A DNA stretch of 25,058 bases from PSRF01 sp035457105 (GTDB lineage Bacteria; Acidobacteriota; Blastocatellia; Pyrinomonadales; Pyrinomonadaceae). Under the pieces are notes generated by a model. That model made no database searches. It saw nothing but the letters and a program-made list of their open reading frames with translations, and had not been told where the DNA came from. Below are positions 6,972-15,842 of the stretch, piece after piece. Both the position numbers and the translations under genes were made by a program. Each line of letters starts with the position of its first letter. Position 1 is the first letter of the stretch. The DNA is taken from contig DATIBX010000582.1 of NCBI GenBank assembly GCA_035457105.1, positions 1-25,058 of the forward strand, read 5' to 3'.

Positions 6972-8438
6972 TCAAACCACGTCTTGCAGTCGGTCATCTT
7001 TGGGGACGGTCAGGACGATCGCGATTATCGCTATGACGACCATGAGGACGTTGAACAGCAGCGCCACAGCAGCTGCGAATCGAATCGCAATGTTGTCAGT
7101 CCTTCCGAGGAACAGGTCTGACAAAGCCGTGAAACCGGTATCGTGTTGGCTAAGAGCAGTAAAGATCGCCGCTGAGAGGGCCACGCCGAAGGCCGCTCCC
7201 AGAGATGACGCCATCTTGTAGATACCGGACGCGGCGCCGGCCTTATCGTCGGGCACATTCGACAGTGCCGCATCCGTAGATGGGGTGGCGTAGAAGCCCA
7301 ACCCGACGCCAAAGAGTGTGAAGCCGATAAAAGCCACAATCATGTACTGATTAGCCAGAAGAAAAGTAAAGGTCGTCAACAGAATTCCGGTCGCGGTGAT
7401 TACACAGCCCATCAACATCGGCCTTCGCGCGCCCATTTTCTGAAGAAGCTTTTCCCCGACACGAATCGTGCTCAGAATGGCGACCAGATAGCCAACGGTC
7501 AGTAATCCGGATTGCAATGAGGACAGCCCGGCCCCCTGCTGGACCAGAGCAAGCGCAACGAGCAATGTTCCAGCAGCACCATTGAGTAGGAAGTTGGAGA
7601 GCGTGGCGCCGGCATATGTCTTGTTCTTAAAGAGTGCGAGGTCAACAAACCCATTTGCATTGCCTGATTCAATTTTGAAGAAGACCACAACAGCGATGAT
7701 GAACACGACGGCCAGCGTGACAATCGCGGGGTTCAGCCATCCCAACGCGGCACCCTGTCCGATGACGATGTTCACAGCCACCATAGCGATGATAAAAGCG
7801 GCGAAGCCGGACCAGTCGAAGCGACTCTTTTGCGTGGACTCGACCTTGCTCTCTGGAGTGCCTCTAATCAGCAGGAAACTAACGACCGCGACAAGGATTG
7901 ATAGCCAGAAGATCCAGCGCCATCCGAGCGAGGAAGCAACGAGACCGCCGAAAAGCGCAGAGACGCCCGAGCCGCCCCATGAGCCGATGGACCAGAAGCT
8001 AAGAGCGCGCTGGCGCTCCTTGCCATCGAAGTATGCCTTCATCAGGGCGAGTGTGGCCGGCATGATGCAGGCGCCTGAAAGGCCTTGAATGATGCGTCCC
8101 ATCATTAGAAAGAGAACGGTGCCTGATGGGGAAACCGCGATCAAGAGTGAACCCAGGATACCGAGGACCAGTCCGACGTAGGTCAGCTTCACTCGACCGA
8201 TCCGGTCCGCGAGGCTGCCGGCGACGACGATGAAGATACCGGAGAACAGTGCAGTGATGCTGACCGCTATGTTTGTTAGGCTCTCACTGATCCGCAGCTC
8301 ATCACGCATCGTAGGTGCGACATTCAGCGTCGTCTGCGCGAATAACCAGAAGGTAATAACGGCAAGGACAATTCCGAGGATGAGCTTGTCTGTCCCTCGA
8401 TACTCGTCGGGAACCGCGACCGCAGTTGTAGAAACCAT
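6972..8438 (-). CDS. MFS transporter, 14-helix DHA2 (EmrB/QacA) type
   Basis: The 488-residue protein has about 14 hydrophobic helices, as expected for DHA2 proton-linked antiporters. The motif A region between helices 2 and 3 reads GSLADRIGRVKLTYVG, and the motif C-like region LGWRWIFWLSI follows the helix 4-5 pair. It sits in the inner membrane and would export, or possibly import, a small organic compound. GAGGT lies about 7 bases before the ATG. It begins 9 bases after the stop of the M20 amidohydrolase, so the two are almost certainly co-transcribed and the transporter may handle the amidohydrolase's substrate or product. Confidence 0.9.
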   Translation of the reverse strand: MVSTTAVAVPDEYRGTDKLILGIVLAVITFWLFAQTTLNVAPTMRDELRISESLTNIAVSITALFSGIFIVVAGSLADRIGRVKLTYVGLVLGILGSLLIAVSPSGTVLFLMMGRIIQGLSGACIMPATLALMKAYFDGKERQRALSFWSIGSWGGSGVSALFGGLVASSLGWRWIFWLSILVAVVSFLLIRGTPESKVESTQKSRFDWSGFAAFIIAMVAVNIVIGQGAALGWLNPAIVTLAVVFIIAVVVFFKIESGNANGFVDLALFKNKTYAGATLSNFLLNGAAGTLLVALALVQQGAGLSSLQSGLLTVGYLVAILSTIRVGEKLLQKMGARRPMLMGCVITATGILLTTFTFLLANQYMIVAFIGFTLFGVGLGFYATPSTDAALSNVPDDKAGAASGIYKMASSLGAAFGVALSAAIFTALSQHDTGFTALSDLFLGRTDNIAIRFAAAVALLFNVLMVVIAIIAIVLTVPKDDRLQDVV

Positions 8439-8447
8439 GACGCGACC

Positions 8448-9734
8448 TCACTTCGCCAGATACGTCAGAGCTGCAACCACAAGCGCCTGTGTGCCCATTG
8501 AAAGCGTTGGCTCGATGACTGGCGCAAAGAATTCCGAGTGATTTACCGGGATGTCCTGTTCTACCCGACCTGCCTTAAAGGCTTGCTCGTACTTCTCCGA
8601 GTCAATACAGCCAACTCCCCAATAAGAGTAGGGCGTTCCAAACTCATCGGGGATGTGACTGAAGTCCTCGCTGGCAGTCACTCGTCCGAGATCGAACACG
8701 GTCTCTGATCCGAAATGGCTCCGGAATGCGGACGTGATATTTCTCGTGACCTCCGGGTCATTCTCGGTGAGCGGATACTGATCGTAGTACTCGAATTCGG
8801 GTGGGAGCGGTGAGCCAGACGCCTCGCACTCGGCCCTGACCATCCGCTCGATGCTATCGATCATGTTTTGGCGCACGGCCATGTCATATGTCCGCAGATT
8901 CACCAGGAGCACCGCGCGGTCGGAGATGATATTGCTCTTGGAACCGGCTACGCTGCTTCCTACGGTCAAGACCGCAAACTCGCCGGGCTTCGTCTCGCGC
9001 GCCACAATCGTCTGGAGGCGGAGTACAACGATTGCGGCCAGTACTACGGGGTCAACGCTATTATGAGGCATCGAGCCATGCGAGCCTTTGCCGTGAAGGG
9101 TTATTCGAATGCTGTCCCCGGCGGAGAGGACGGCACCTACCTGAGTGCCGAGTGTTCCCGCGGGGTGGGCCAGCACGTGCTGTGAGAATGCGACATCCGG
9201 CTTGGGAATCCGCTCGCGCAATCCGTCAGCCACCATGGCCTTGGCGCCGCCCCCGATTTCCTCCGCAGGTTGAAATAACGCGATGAAGGTACCGCCCCAT
9301 GACTCGCGCGCCTTCGCGAGCAGCTCTGCCGCGCCCAGTAGACACGTCACATGCGCATCGTGGCCGCAGGCATGCGCGACACTGACTGTTTCCCCCGCAT
9401 CCTCAGTCGCGGTGAGTGTCGAGGCGTAAGGTAGTCCGGTGTTTTCCTTGACGGGAAGCGCGTCCATGTCAGCTCGCGCCAGCACGGTCTGGCCCGCGCC
9501 GTTTTCCAGCACGCCGACGACGCCGGTGCGACCAATCCCTTCCATGACTTCGTAACCGAATTCTTTTAGTTTCGACGCCGCGAGCGCGGCTGTTTTGGTT
9601 TCTTGAAAACTCAGCTCGGGATGCGCATGCAGCTGCTTGTAAACACCTTCCTGCCAATGGGAGGTTGCGTGAAGATGGGCCAGAGCCTTCGTGATTGCGG
9701 ACACTTGACGTCGGTCACCTGAGCCTTCAGTCAT
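8448..9734 (-). CDS. M20-family amidohydrolase (hippurate / N-acyl amino acid hydrolase type)
   Basis: The 428-residue protein has the M20D layout: HAHPELSFQE near residue 37, ARADMDALPV at 87-95, the metal-binding HACGHDAH (Cys123, His125), the catalytic Glu pair QPAEE at 155-159, His186, a lid/dimerisation domain at about 195-310, and TASEDFSHIP near the C-terminus. Such enzymes cleave amide bonds of N-acyl or N-aromatic amino acids; the substrate is not determined. The frame opens at a TTG (9776), but this overlaps the PQQ gene; the ATG at 9734 follows AAGAG and is preferred. No signal peptide, so probably cytoplasmic. It lies between the PQQ dehydrogenase and the MFS transporter in one leftward operon. 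Confidence 0.9.
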   Translation of the reverse strand: MTEGSGDRRQVSAITKALAHLHATSHWQEGVYKQLHAHPELSFQETKTAALAASKLKEFGYEVMEGIGRTGVVGVLENGAGQTVLARADMDALPVKENTGLPYASTLTATEDAGETVSVAHACGHDAHVTCLLGAAELLAKARESWGGTFIALFQPAEEIGGGAKAMVADGLRERIPKPDVAFSQHVLAHPAGTLGTQVGAVLSAGDSIRITLHGKGSHGSMPHNSVDPVVLAAIVVLRLQTIVARETKPGEFAVLTVGSSVAGSKSNIISDRAVLLVNLRTYDMAVRQNMIDSIERMVRAECEASGSPLPPEFEYYDQYPLTENDPEVTRNITSAFRSHFGSETVFDLGRVTASEDFSHIPDEFGTPYSYWGVGCIDSEKYEQAFKAGRVEQDIPVNHSEFFAPVIEPTLSMGTQALVVAALTYLAK

Positions 9735-9747
9735 CGTTTTACTCTTT

Positions 9748-11386
9748 TCAAATTTTAGGAAGACCGTAAACCACAACCCTGGCGTTGCCGGCTTTGGTTT
9801 GCCAGCTCATCGACGTAATGCCCGTCGCGATGGCAAGGTATTGTTTGCTGCGGACCAGATAAGTAATGACACCGCCCCCGACCGGCGCGCCGGTGTTTTG
9901 TTTCCAGAGCACTTTGCCATCTGCCGCATTAAAGGCAAGTGCGTCGCCGTTCAAATCGGCGGTTAAAACCAGTCCGCCGCCGGTTGTAGTGATGCCCGCG
10001 ACCATTGGCGTCGGCGATTGATATTTTCCATTTCACCGAGCCATCGTCGGCATTGATTGCCGTAACATAACCCGTCCATTTTTCTTTCGGGTCAACTGTG
10101 CCGAACGGCTCATCTACACTCGTTCCGCCGGAGAAAGGCTTGCCGGCCTCGCCTTTCAAATTTTGGGGAAAGAGCTTAAGGCTGAAACACCAGTCAATCG
10201 AGTTGACGAAAATCAGGTTGGCCGTCGGGTGAAAAGCCGGACCGTTCCATTCGACGCCGCCCTGGACGCCAGGACAAAAATGCGTCGGCTTGTTCTCAGA
10301 AAAAGGCGCGTCGGCGTTTTCAATCGTCGTTACCGGCGTCTTATAAATTTCCTTTTTCTGCGACGGGTCAACGGCGTGCAGAATTCCGTCTTTACCGCCC
10401 GCGACCATCAGATTTTTGCCACCCGTCGTTTTTATCAAAGCTGGTGTTGCGGCCACATCCCAGTCGTGAAAATCGCCTGGCGTCAGTTGATAGTATTCCT
10501 TAAAAGCGCCACTCTTCGCGTCGAGAATGACTATTGAATTGGTGTATAGATTCAAGCCCGGGCGCTTCTTAATGTCGAAATCCGGCGCTGCGTTTCCGAC
10601 GGGAATGTATAGCAACCCAGTCTCCGGGTCGAGCGTGTAGGAAGTCCAGGTTGCGCCACCCGTGCGCGGATTATCGTCGGTGTTAGGTGGCCACGTGTCC
10701 GAGCCTGCGCCCGTCAGAGGAACTAGATCAAAGCTCCAAAGCTGTTTGCCATCCGTTGTGCTGAAAGCCATCATTCGCCCGCGCACACCTTTGTTATCGC
10801 CACCCGCCTGACCAATAAAAACCATTCCGTTCCATACAATAGGCGCAGCCGGAACGCTTTCGCCTTTAGTCGGGTCAGCTATTTTTGATTCCCACAAAAA
10901 CCGTCCAGTATTGGTGTCAAGCGCTATCAAATAGCCCGTGTTGACCCCGCGAAAAATCTTGCCGTCGGCGTATGCCGCACCGCGATTGACTCGCAACCCT
11001 TCTGGCGTCGGCTTTTCATAATGATGCTTCCACTTCTGCTGGCAAGTCGCCGCATCGATGGCGAAAGTATTCGCATCAGACGTGACGTAAAGTGTGTTGT
11101 TGACGACGATGACACCACTTTGAAAGTTTCCGTCTTCGCCGAGATCGAACACGCAAACTTGTTTCAAATTGGCGACGTTTTCCGTCGTGATTTGATTGAG
11201 CGGTGAAAAACGCTCGCTCGTCAAAGTCCGGTTGTAGCCCGGCCAATCTCCGTCGGCGATCGGAGTCGCTCTGGGTGTCGTCGTTTGGAGAAGACTGGCC
11301 GTCGACGGTTGTATGCTAGCTGCGTTTAAGCCAAAACAAACCGCCAACAAAGCACCGATTACAAAATTTCTGCTTTTCTTGTTCAT
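9748..11386 (-). pseudogene. PQQ-dependent alcohol dehydrogenase-type quinoprotein, frameshifted
   Basis: The first frame (11386 to 9929) encodes 485 residues; the rest of the protein continues in another frame to 9748. A signal peptide (about residues 1-30, FVIGALLAVCFGLNAAS) indicates periplasmic export. Several propeller-blade motifs of the type A-D-x-x-x-G-x-x-x-W are visible (AIDAATCQQKW, ALDTNTGRFLW, AFSTTDGKQLW, AFNAADGKVLW), plus TPGDFHDWD, which likely carries the catalytic aspartate. No cytochrome c domain is present. The break lies in a TTTT run at 10024-10027: removing one base joins DGSVKWK to YQSPTPMVAGITTTGGG and restores about 545 residues, a normal family length. A strong GAGGAGG precedes the ATG. 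It may be a true pseudogene or a sequencing error. Confidence 0.85.
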
Positions 11387-11504
11387 GTAGCCTCCTCGAC
11401 ACCAAGAGCTGCGTTCCTTAGGCGACGAACGTTGACTCCAAGAGAAGTACTGATGGCAAACGCTAAGGGGATGAGATCAATGGGGACGCGGGCCGAAAAA
11501 GAAA

Positions 11505-12020
11505 TCATGCAGTCATCGACGGATTATTGGGTGACTGCAAGTGAGCTTCGAGAAACCACAACGACTTGTCGAGGCCGCGCGAGACTTCGGTGAAGAGGTC
11601 CGCGGTATCAGCATCACCTGCGCGCTCGGCCGTCGCGATGGCCTCGCGAGTTGTCTCCACCAACGAGGCGTAGGCTCGTACAAGAGCTTCTATGCTCGAT
11701 AGCGGGGGCGAGACGTCAAGCGGATATTCATCGAGCCGTGAGGCCGCCGCCGACATGCGGACCGTGCCTGTCGCCGTCCCGCCCAGAGCTGTGACACGCT
11801 CGGCGATCAGATCTACGAACCCCGTTGCCTCGGCCGCCAGCTTATCGAACAGCTCGTGAAGTTGAAAGAACTCTGGACCTTTTACATTCCAGTGCGCTTG
11901 CTTCGCCTGGCTGTAAAGATCAAAAGTGTCGGCCAGCTGCTGATTGAGTAATGTAATAACCTGCTCCCGAACTTCGGCGGGCAGGTCAATGCGCGTCTTA
12001 TACGTTTTCAGTTTACTCAT
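11505..12020 (-). CDS. dps: Dps-family ferritin-like DNA-protection protein
   Basis: The 171-residue protein is a single four-helix ferritin-like domain with the Dps ferroxidase signature: QAHWNVKGPEFFQLHELFD (His43, His55, Asp59) followed by VDLIAERVTALGG (Asp70, Glu74). Dps forms a cytoplasmic dodecamer that oxidises and stores iron using peroxide and protects DNA. The frame extends upstream to 12110, but AAGGA lies 9 bases before the ATG at 12020 and the family homology starts there. The short N-terminal tail has a few lysines that could contact DNA. A conserved repeat copy lies about 170 bases upstream in its promoter region. Confidence 0.93.
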   Translation of the reverse strand: MSKLKTYKTRIDLPAEVREQVITLLNQQLADTFDLYSQAKQAHWNVKGPEFFQLHELFDKLAAEATGFVDLIAERVTALGGTATGTVRMSAAASRLDEYPLDVSPPLSSIEALVRAYASLVETTREAIATAERAGDADTADLFTEVSRGLDKSLWFLEAHLQSPNNPSMTA

Positions 12021-12190
12021 CGAACTTTTCCTTCCGTTATTAATTGCCACTCGGTCGCTCCGAGAGCCGACATGCCTGTACAGACCATGCCGGTTCCAAG
12101 TCCACAACACTCTATCCCGCCCGCCGTTAATGAACGTCGGAGCGCACCGTTAGGAAGAGATTGTGAACTTAGCCGAGTCTTTCGGCGCAG

Positions 12191-12435
12191 GTCTTTTCTC
12201 TTCCTGACTTTTATTTTCTAATCTTGACTCTTTTTTTGTGAGGTTGAACGGATACGCAGGCCTTTAGTCCGGGGTGGGCCTTGAAGGTAGTGGATTTGTG
12301 GTATGAAAGCGTAGATACACGTGGAGGCCCCACTTTTCAACTCAGCATTCACCTTTGCATATCTCGCGAGCTTGTGAGGGATTCCAGCGAAAAAAAAGTC
12401 AAGATCAGAAAATAAAAGTCAAAAAGAGCAAAGAC
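12191..12435. repeat. MITE-like element with ~43-bp terminal inverted repeats (copy 1)
   Basis: The left arm (12191-12237) and the reverse complement of the right arm (12391-12435) agree at all but about five positions over some 43 bases. The core GACTTTTATTTTCT is perfect in both arms. Each arm has TGACT repeated at a 20-base interval (12205 and 12225 in the left arm) and is strongly pyrimidine-rich on one strand. The 155-base interior has no coding frame. The left arm shares 41 identical bases with a site at 16064. The structure suggests a non-autonomous mobile element or a large regulatory hairpin; no transposase or clear target duplication is visible. Confidence 0.7.
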
Positions 12436-12641
12436 AGCATTGGGAAGGTCAGCTTAAATGCTTGATTGCTGTGCACGCACCTACGTTTCGCGGCTGAATG
12501 GTCACAAGGTCCCTGATTAGAGAGACATCCTACAAGGCGAAGCAGTTTAGTTTGAACGGACTTTGAGGGCATGTCTGTTCAGACGCTGGAGATGGCACTT
12601 CAAGCTTTATGAGGGTTACGTCAATGAAACCAATAAACTAA

Positions 12642-12797
12642 ATGAGAAGATTAAATCTTATGGTCAATGGGCGATTGAACTACGGTATTACCTGGGGTAA
12701 TCCTATGGCGAACGGCGGAATGGATGTCGGAAATGAGGTAATAATCGATCTGCAGCTTGAGGCAATGAAATTAACGTCCAAACCAGGCGAGGAATAG
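12642..12797 (+). pseudogene. C-terminal remnant of a YceI-family gene
   Basis: A 51-codon frame with an ATG but no good ribosome site ends 6 bases before the site-2 protease ATG. Its sequence LNYGITWGNP...GGMDVGNEVIIDLQLEAMK resembles the conserved C-terminal strands of YceI-like lipid-binding beta-barrels, which typically end with a TWN motif, then GG-x-x-VGDEV-x-I and E-A-V. The rest of the roughly 170-residue domain and its signal peptide are not visible upstream. I read it as a truncated remnant; a genuine 45-51-residue protein is possible but less likely. Confidence 0.45.
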
Positions 12798-12803
12798 AAA
12801 ACC

Positions 12804-13934
12804 ATGAAGGCACAGATCAAACTCGGCCGCATCTTCGGGGTCGAGATCGGCCTGCACTACAGTTGGTTCATCATCGCACTCCTAATCACCCTCTCGCTCG
12901 CTTCCCAATTCAGTGTGAACAACCCAGATTGGAATGCCAGCCTGAAATGGGCACTGGCCATCATCACTGCAGTGCTGTTTTTTGGTGCCATCGTTGCTCA
13001 TGAACTCTCTCATGCTCTAGTCGCCAAAGCTCGTGGCCTGCCAGTGCGTTCTATTACGCTCTTTGCGCTGGGGGGAGTAGCGCAAATTGAAAAAGAGGCT
13101 GCGGACGCCAAGACCGAGTTTTGGATGGGAATCATTGGCCCCATAACCAGCTTCGTGATCGGTTTCATCTGCCTGGCAATCACGATAGCGTTGGGATGGA
13201 GGCCTCCAGAATTTCCTCGACAACCGTTGAGCGCAATGCTGATGTGGCTTGGCTACATCAATATCGCACTCGCAATCTTTAACATGATCCCTGGCTACCC
13301 ACTCGATGGCGGGCGTGTATTAAGAGCTATTGCGTGGTGGATCACGGGTGACGCTAAGCGTGCAACGACAATTGCTGCGCGCGTGGGCCAGGTTATAGCG
13401 TTCGGAATGATTGTTTTGGGAGTGATGCGATTTTTTTGGGGTGCCGGCTTGAATGGTCTATGGATAGCATTCATCGGCTGGTTCCTGCTCAATGCTGCAC
13501 GTGAGAGCTATGCGCAGGTGGCACTCACTGACGCTCTTCGCGGCGTGAGGGTTGCGGATGTGATGTCTCCCGATTACGCGACCGTTGACGGGCTCTCGAA
13601 CTTGCAGACTTTCGTCGAGGACCATTTGGTCCGAACGGCACGGCGGTGTTTTGTCGTCACCTTTAACGGGCAAGCTGAGGGGTTGATTACGCCAAATGAA
13701 ATCAAAGCAATTCAACGTGCGCGATGGCCTTACACGACAGTCGGAGATGTGATGCGACCTCTGAATCAAGTTCAAACGGTCGCACCAAGTACTCCTGTCA
13801 GCGAGGCGCTTGAAGTGATGGCCCGCGAGGATCTTAATCAGCTTGCGGTACTACGGGAAGGAAAGCTAGCCGGAGTGATCTCCCGCGGAAATGTGCTGCA
13901 ATTGCTCCGGACTCGCGCCGAATTACAAGTTTGA
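12804..13934 (+). CDS. Site-2 protease family intramembrane metalloprotease with CBS pair
   Basis: The 376-residue protein starts with six or so membrane helices. The zinc-binding HELSH (66-70) is in the second or third helix, and the second signature NMIPGYPLDGGR (160-171) supplies the third metal ligand, Asp168. Two CBS domains follow (about 250-305 and 313-370), as in M50B Rip3-like proteases. These enzymes cut transmembrane segments of substrates such as anti-sigma factors, and the CBS pair probably senses adenine nucleotides; the substrate here is unknown. GAGGAA lies about 10 bases before the ATG. It is divergent from dps and preceded by an inverted-repeat element. Confidence 0.92.
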   Translation: MKAQIKLGRIFGVEIGLHYSWFIIALLITLSLASQFSVNNPDWNASLKWALAIITAVLFFGAIVAHELSHALVAKARGLPVRSITLFALGGVAQIEKEAADAKTEFWMGIIGPITSFVIGFICLAITIALGWRPPEFPRQPLSAMLMWLGYINIALAIFNMIPGYPLDGGRVLRAIAWWITGDAKRATTIAARVGQVIAFGMIVLGVMRFFWGAGLNGLWIAFIGWFLLNAARESYAQVALTDALRGVRVADVMSPDYATVDGLSNLQTFVEDHLVRTARRCFVVTFNGQAEGLITPNEIKAIQRARWPYTTVGDVMRPLNQVQTVAPSTPVSEALEVMAREDLNQLAVLREGKLAGVISRGNVLQLLRTRAELQV

Positions 13935-14184
13935 TGCGGCCTATAGGTGGCGGGATTGAAAGGTGGATTCAAGTTACCCCATACAAAGAATGAATACTAA
14001 GAGTGATGCTCGCAATTTCTTCGCGCATGATAACCTTAGAAATGTTTGGCAGAGAAAGATATGGATTGAATCGAGGCTCCCTGACGACCAGCCCGGGTTG
14101 CGGTCAATTCCAAGTGCCTTACAACAAATCAACGGTCTTAGTAAAGGAAAGTTTACTATTTGTTAGTAGAGAAGAACGTGCTGT

Positions 14185-15120
14185 TTAAATGAGCGATCGG
14201 TACACTTTGGGCGTGACACCAGTCCGCTTGTGAAACAGCGTCGTAAAATGACTTTGATTCTGAAAACCTACACTCAGTCCGACTTCCACTAAGGGCAAAT
14301 AGTTCTCCGAGAGCAACATTTTCGCTTTCTCGATCCGGCGACCGACGACGTATCTATGCGGTGGTGTGCCTGTGGAGTTTCGAAATGCCCTTGAGAAGTA
14401 ATGAGGGCTCATGTGAGCAACATCAGCGATCTCGGCCAAAGTTAAGTCTTTGGTCAAATTGTCCTCGATGAAGTCAGTAACGCGCCGCAACGTGTATCCA
14501 GGCAGCAGGGCGTTGCAGTTATGAGAGGTGGTAGCATGGGCCGAATACTTCCCGAGCAAACGCGCCGCCAGCGCAACGGCCAGTCCATCACCGTAAACTC
14601 TTCCTGAAGGACAACCAGCGTCGAGTTCTGCTTTTACGGCGAATGCAATGTATTCGATCTGCGGGTCGCGTATACCCAGATGTCTCACTAATTCAATGTT
14701 GGACATTTCCGATTCGTCTGCTATTTTTCGAACAAACCCGGGGTCAAGTGCAAGCATGATGAATTCGGTCTCGTCGTAACCGTAAACCCCCAACGCCGTT
14801 CCTTGGGGAACAATGTCTAAGCTGCCATGCCTCATGGGCTTGTTCCGCGGCATCCGGCTCAGAAATCGGCTTAAAGTGGCACGACGGTAATGCATCGCCA
14901 CAAGATGTCTAAGGGGAAAGCCGTCCGGAAACGCCGTGGGTGGCAAGTGATGCTCTTCGACAAGAAGTCCGGTCCATGATCCCTGGCGAGCAGGAACTTC
15001 AGGGGGAAATAAGGGTTTGGGTGTGCCAGTCTTGAAGTAGACCAGGATTGCGCTCTGTGAAATACTCGCGAAGGTTCCGGACTCGTGTTGTCGTCGGGTT
15101 TCTTCTCTCGGTTTCGGCAC
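14185..15120 (-). CDS. AraC-family transcriptional regulator
   Basis: The 311-residue protein has a less conserved N-terminal sensing domain (about 20-200) and a C-terminal AraC DNA-binding domain. The two helix-turn-helix units read LTLAEIADVAHMSPHYFSRAFRNSTGTPPHRYV and LVEVGLSVGFQNQSHFTTLFHKRTGVTPKVYR, both close to the family consensus. The start is a GTG at 15120 with GAGG six bases upstream. The effector is unknown. It is not clearly co-transcribed with neighbours; candidate targets are the adjacent DsbA-like or GH9 genes or its own promoter. Confidence 0.92.
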   Translation of the reverse strand: MPKPREETRRQHESGTFASISQSAILVYFKTGTPKPLFPPEVPARQGSWTGLLVEEHHLPPTAFPDGFPLRHLVAMHYRRATLSRFLSRMPRNKPMRHGSLDIVPQGTALGVYGYDETEFIMLALDPGFVRKIADESEMSNIELVRHLGIRDPQIEYIAFAVKAELDAGCPSGRVYGDGLAVALAARLLGKYSAHATTSHNCNALLPGYTLRRVTDFIEDNLTKDLTLAEIADVAHMSPHYFSRAFRNSTGTPPHRYVVGRRIEKAKMLLSENYLPLVEVGLSVGFQNQSHFTTLFHKRTGVTPKVYRSLI

Positions 15121-15308
15121 CGCCCACCTCTTCGCACATTAGAGTCAAAAATGTACGCTTCCTCAATTAGAGTACTGCCATCGAATAGAGGGAATCGGGC
15201 GATTAAGGGGTAACAAACAATACCATCCTGAACCCTAGCGGAAGTATGTTGTTAATATCTTGTCCACGTGTGTTTTATTTAATTGTTTTGTTGCGCCGTC
15301 TTCGCTGT

Positions 15309-15842
15309 TCAGACGCTTACCCCAGCGTCTTCAATCGCGTCCAAAAGAGTATCTAAGTCCCAGGGACCTTTGTACCGAATGCCATTTATAAAGAAGGCTG
15401 GTGTTTCATCCACTCCGTCTGCAACCGCTGCCGCGCAATCGTCATTCACTTTCTTTGCATGAGTTGGTACAAGCAGCTCGCGTTTGAAGAGATCCCGGCT
15501 CATTCCCAATTGCTCCGCATAACCAATTAGTTGCGGATCCTCAAGGTTGGGGCTGTGTGAAAACAAGGAATGATGCATTTCCCAAAACTTACCCTGGGCG
15601 GCCGCGGCTTCAGCAGCTTGCGCTGCGGAAAACGCATGTGAGTGTCCTTCAATGTCGGGAAAGTGACGGAATACAAAACATACTGAATTATCCAACCAGT
15701 GCATTGCATCTTCTAGCGTGTGAAACAGTGCTACGCATCGGTGACACTCGAAATCCGCGTACTCCAAGAGCATTACTGAAGCCTTTGAACTGCCCTTGAA
15801 GTGGTCAGACGGCAACAAACTGCGCGCTGCTACCTTCACCAT
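15309..15842 (-). CDS. DsbA-like thioredoxin-fold oxidoreductase, cytoplasmic
   Basis: The 177-residue protein is a DsbA-type thioredoxin fold with the active site FECHRC (Cys33, Cys36) and the cis-proline loop ETPAFFINGIRYKG (Pro148). An inserted helical domain (AAQAAEAAAAQGKFWEMHHSLF) follows the first strands. There is no signal peptide, unlike classical DsbA. The whole closely resembles the thioredoxin-like domain fused to some NhaA-type Na+/H+ antiporters, here as a separate protein. CHRC instead of CPYC or CPHC should change its redox potential. The start is set by AAGGA before the ATG at 15842; a TTG at 15881 is less likely. A repeat element lies upstream. Confidence 0.85.
   Translation of the reverse strand: MVKVAARSLLPSDHFKGSSKASVMLLEYADFECHRCVALFHTLEDAMHWLDNSVCFVFRHFPDIEGHSHAFSAAQAAEAAAAQGKFWEMHHSLFSHSPNLEDPQLIGYAEQLGMSRDLFKRELLVPTHAKKVNDDCAAAVADGVDETPAFFINGIRYKGPWDLDTLLDAIEDAGVSV

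Larger units (their letters stand above)
12021..12803. other. Long intergenic region between divergent dps and the site-2 protease
   Basis: About 780 bases without a full gene. It contains a 245-bp element bounded by long inverted repeats (12191-12435) and a YceI-like remnant (12642-12797), each listed separately. The stretch 12436-12640 shows no convincing frame. Promoters for the two divergent genes must lie here, but I cannot place them with confidence. Confidence 0.6.

Noticed and set aside
9748..10005. Separate 85-residue gene MVAGITTTGGGLVLTADL...
   Set aside because: It is the C-terminal part of the PQQ dehydrogenase in the shifted frame; its blade motif and position continue the upstream frame exactly.
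13935..14184. Short rightward frames after the site-2 protease (13963-14166, 14003-14188)
   Set aside because: No ribosome site, no recognisable sequence; the convergent intergenic space looks empty.
15297..15315. CGTCT/AGACG hairpin at the end of the DsbA-like gene as a terminator
   Set aside because: The stem is only 5 bp with a 9-base loop and no T-run follows on the leftward transcript.
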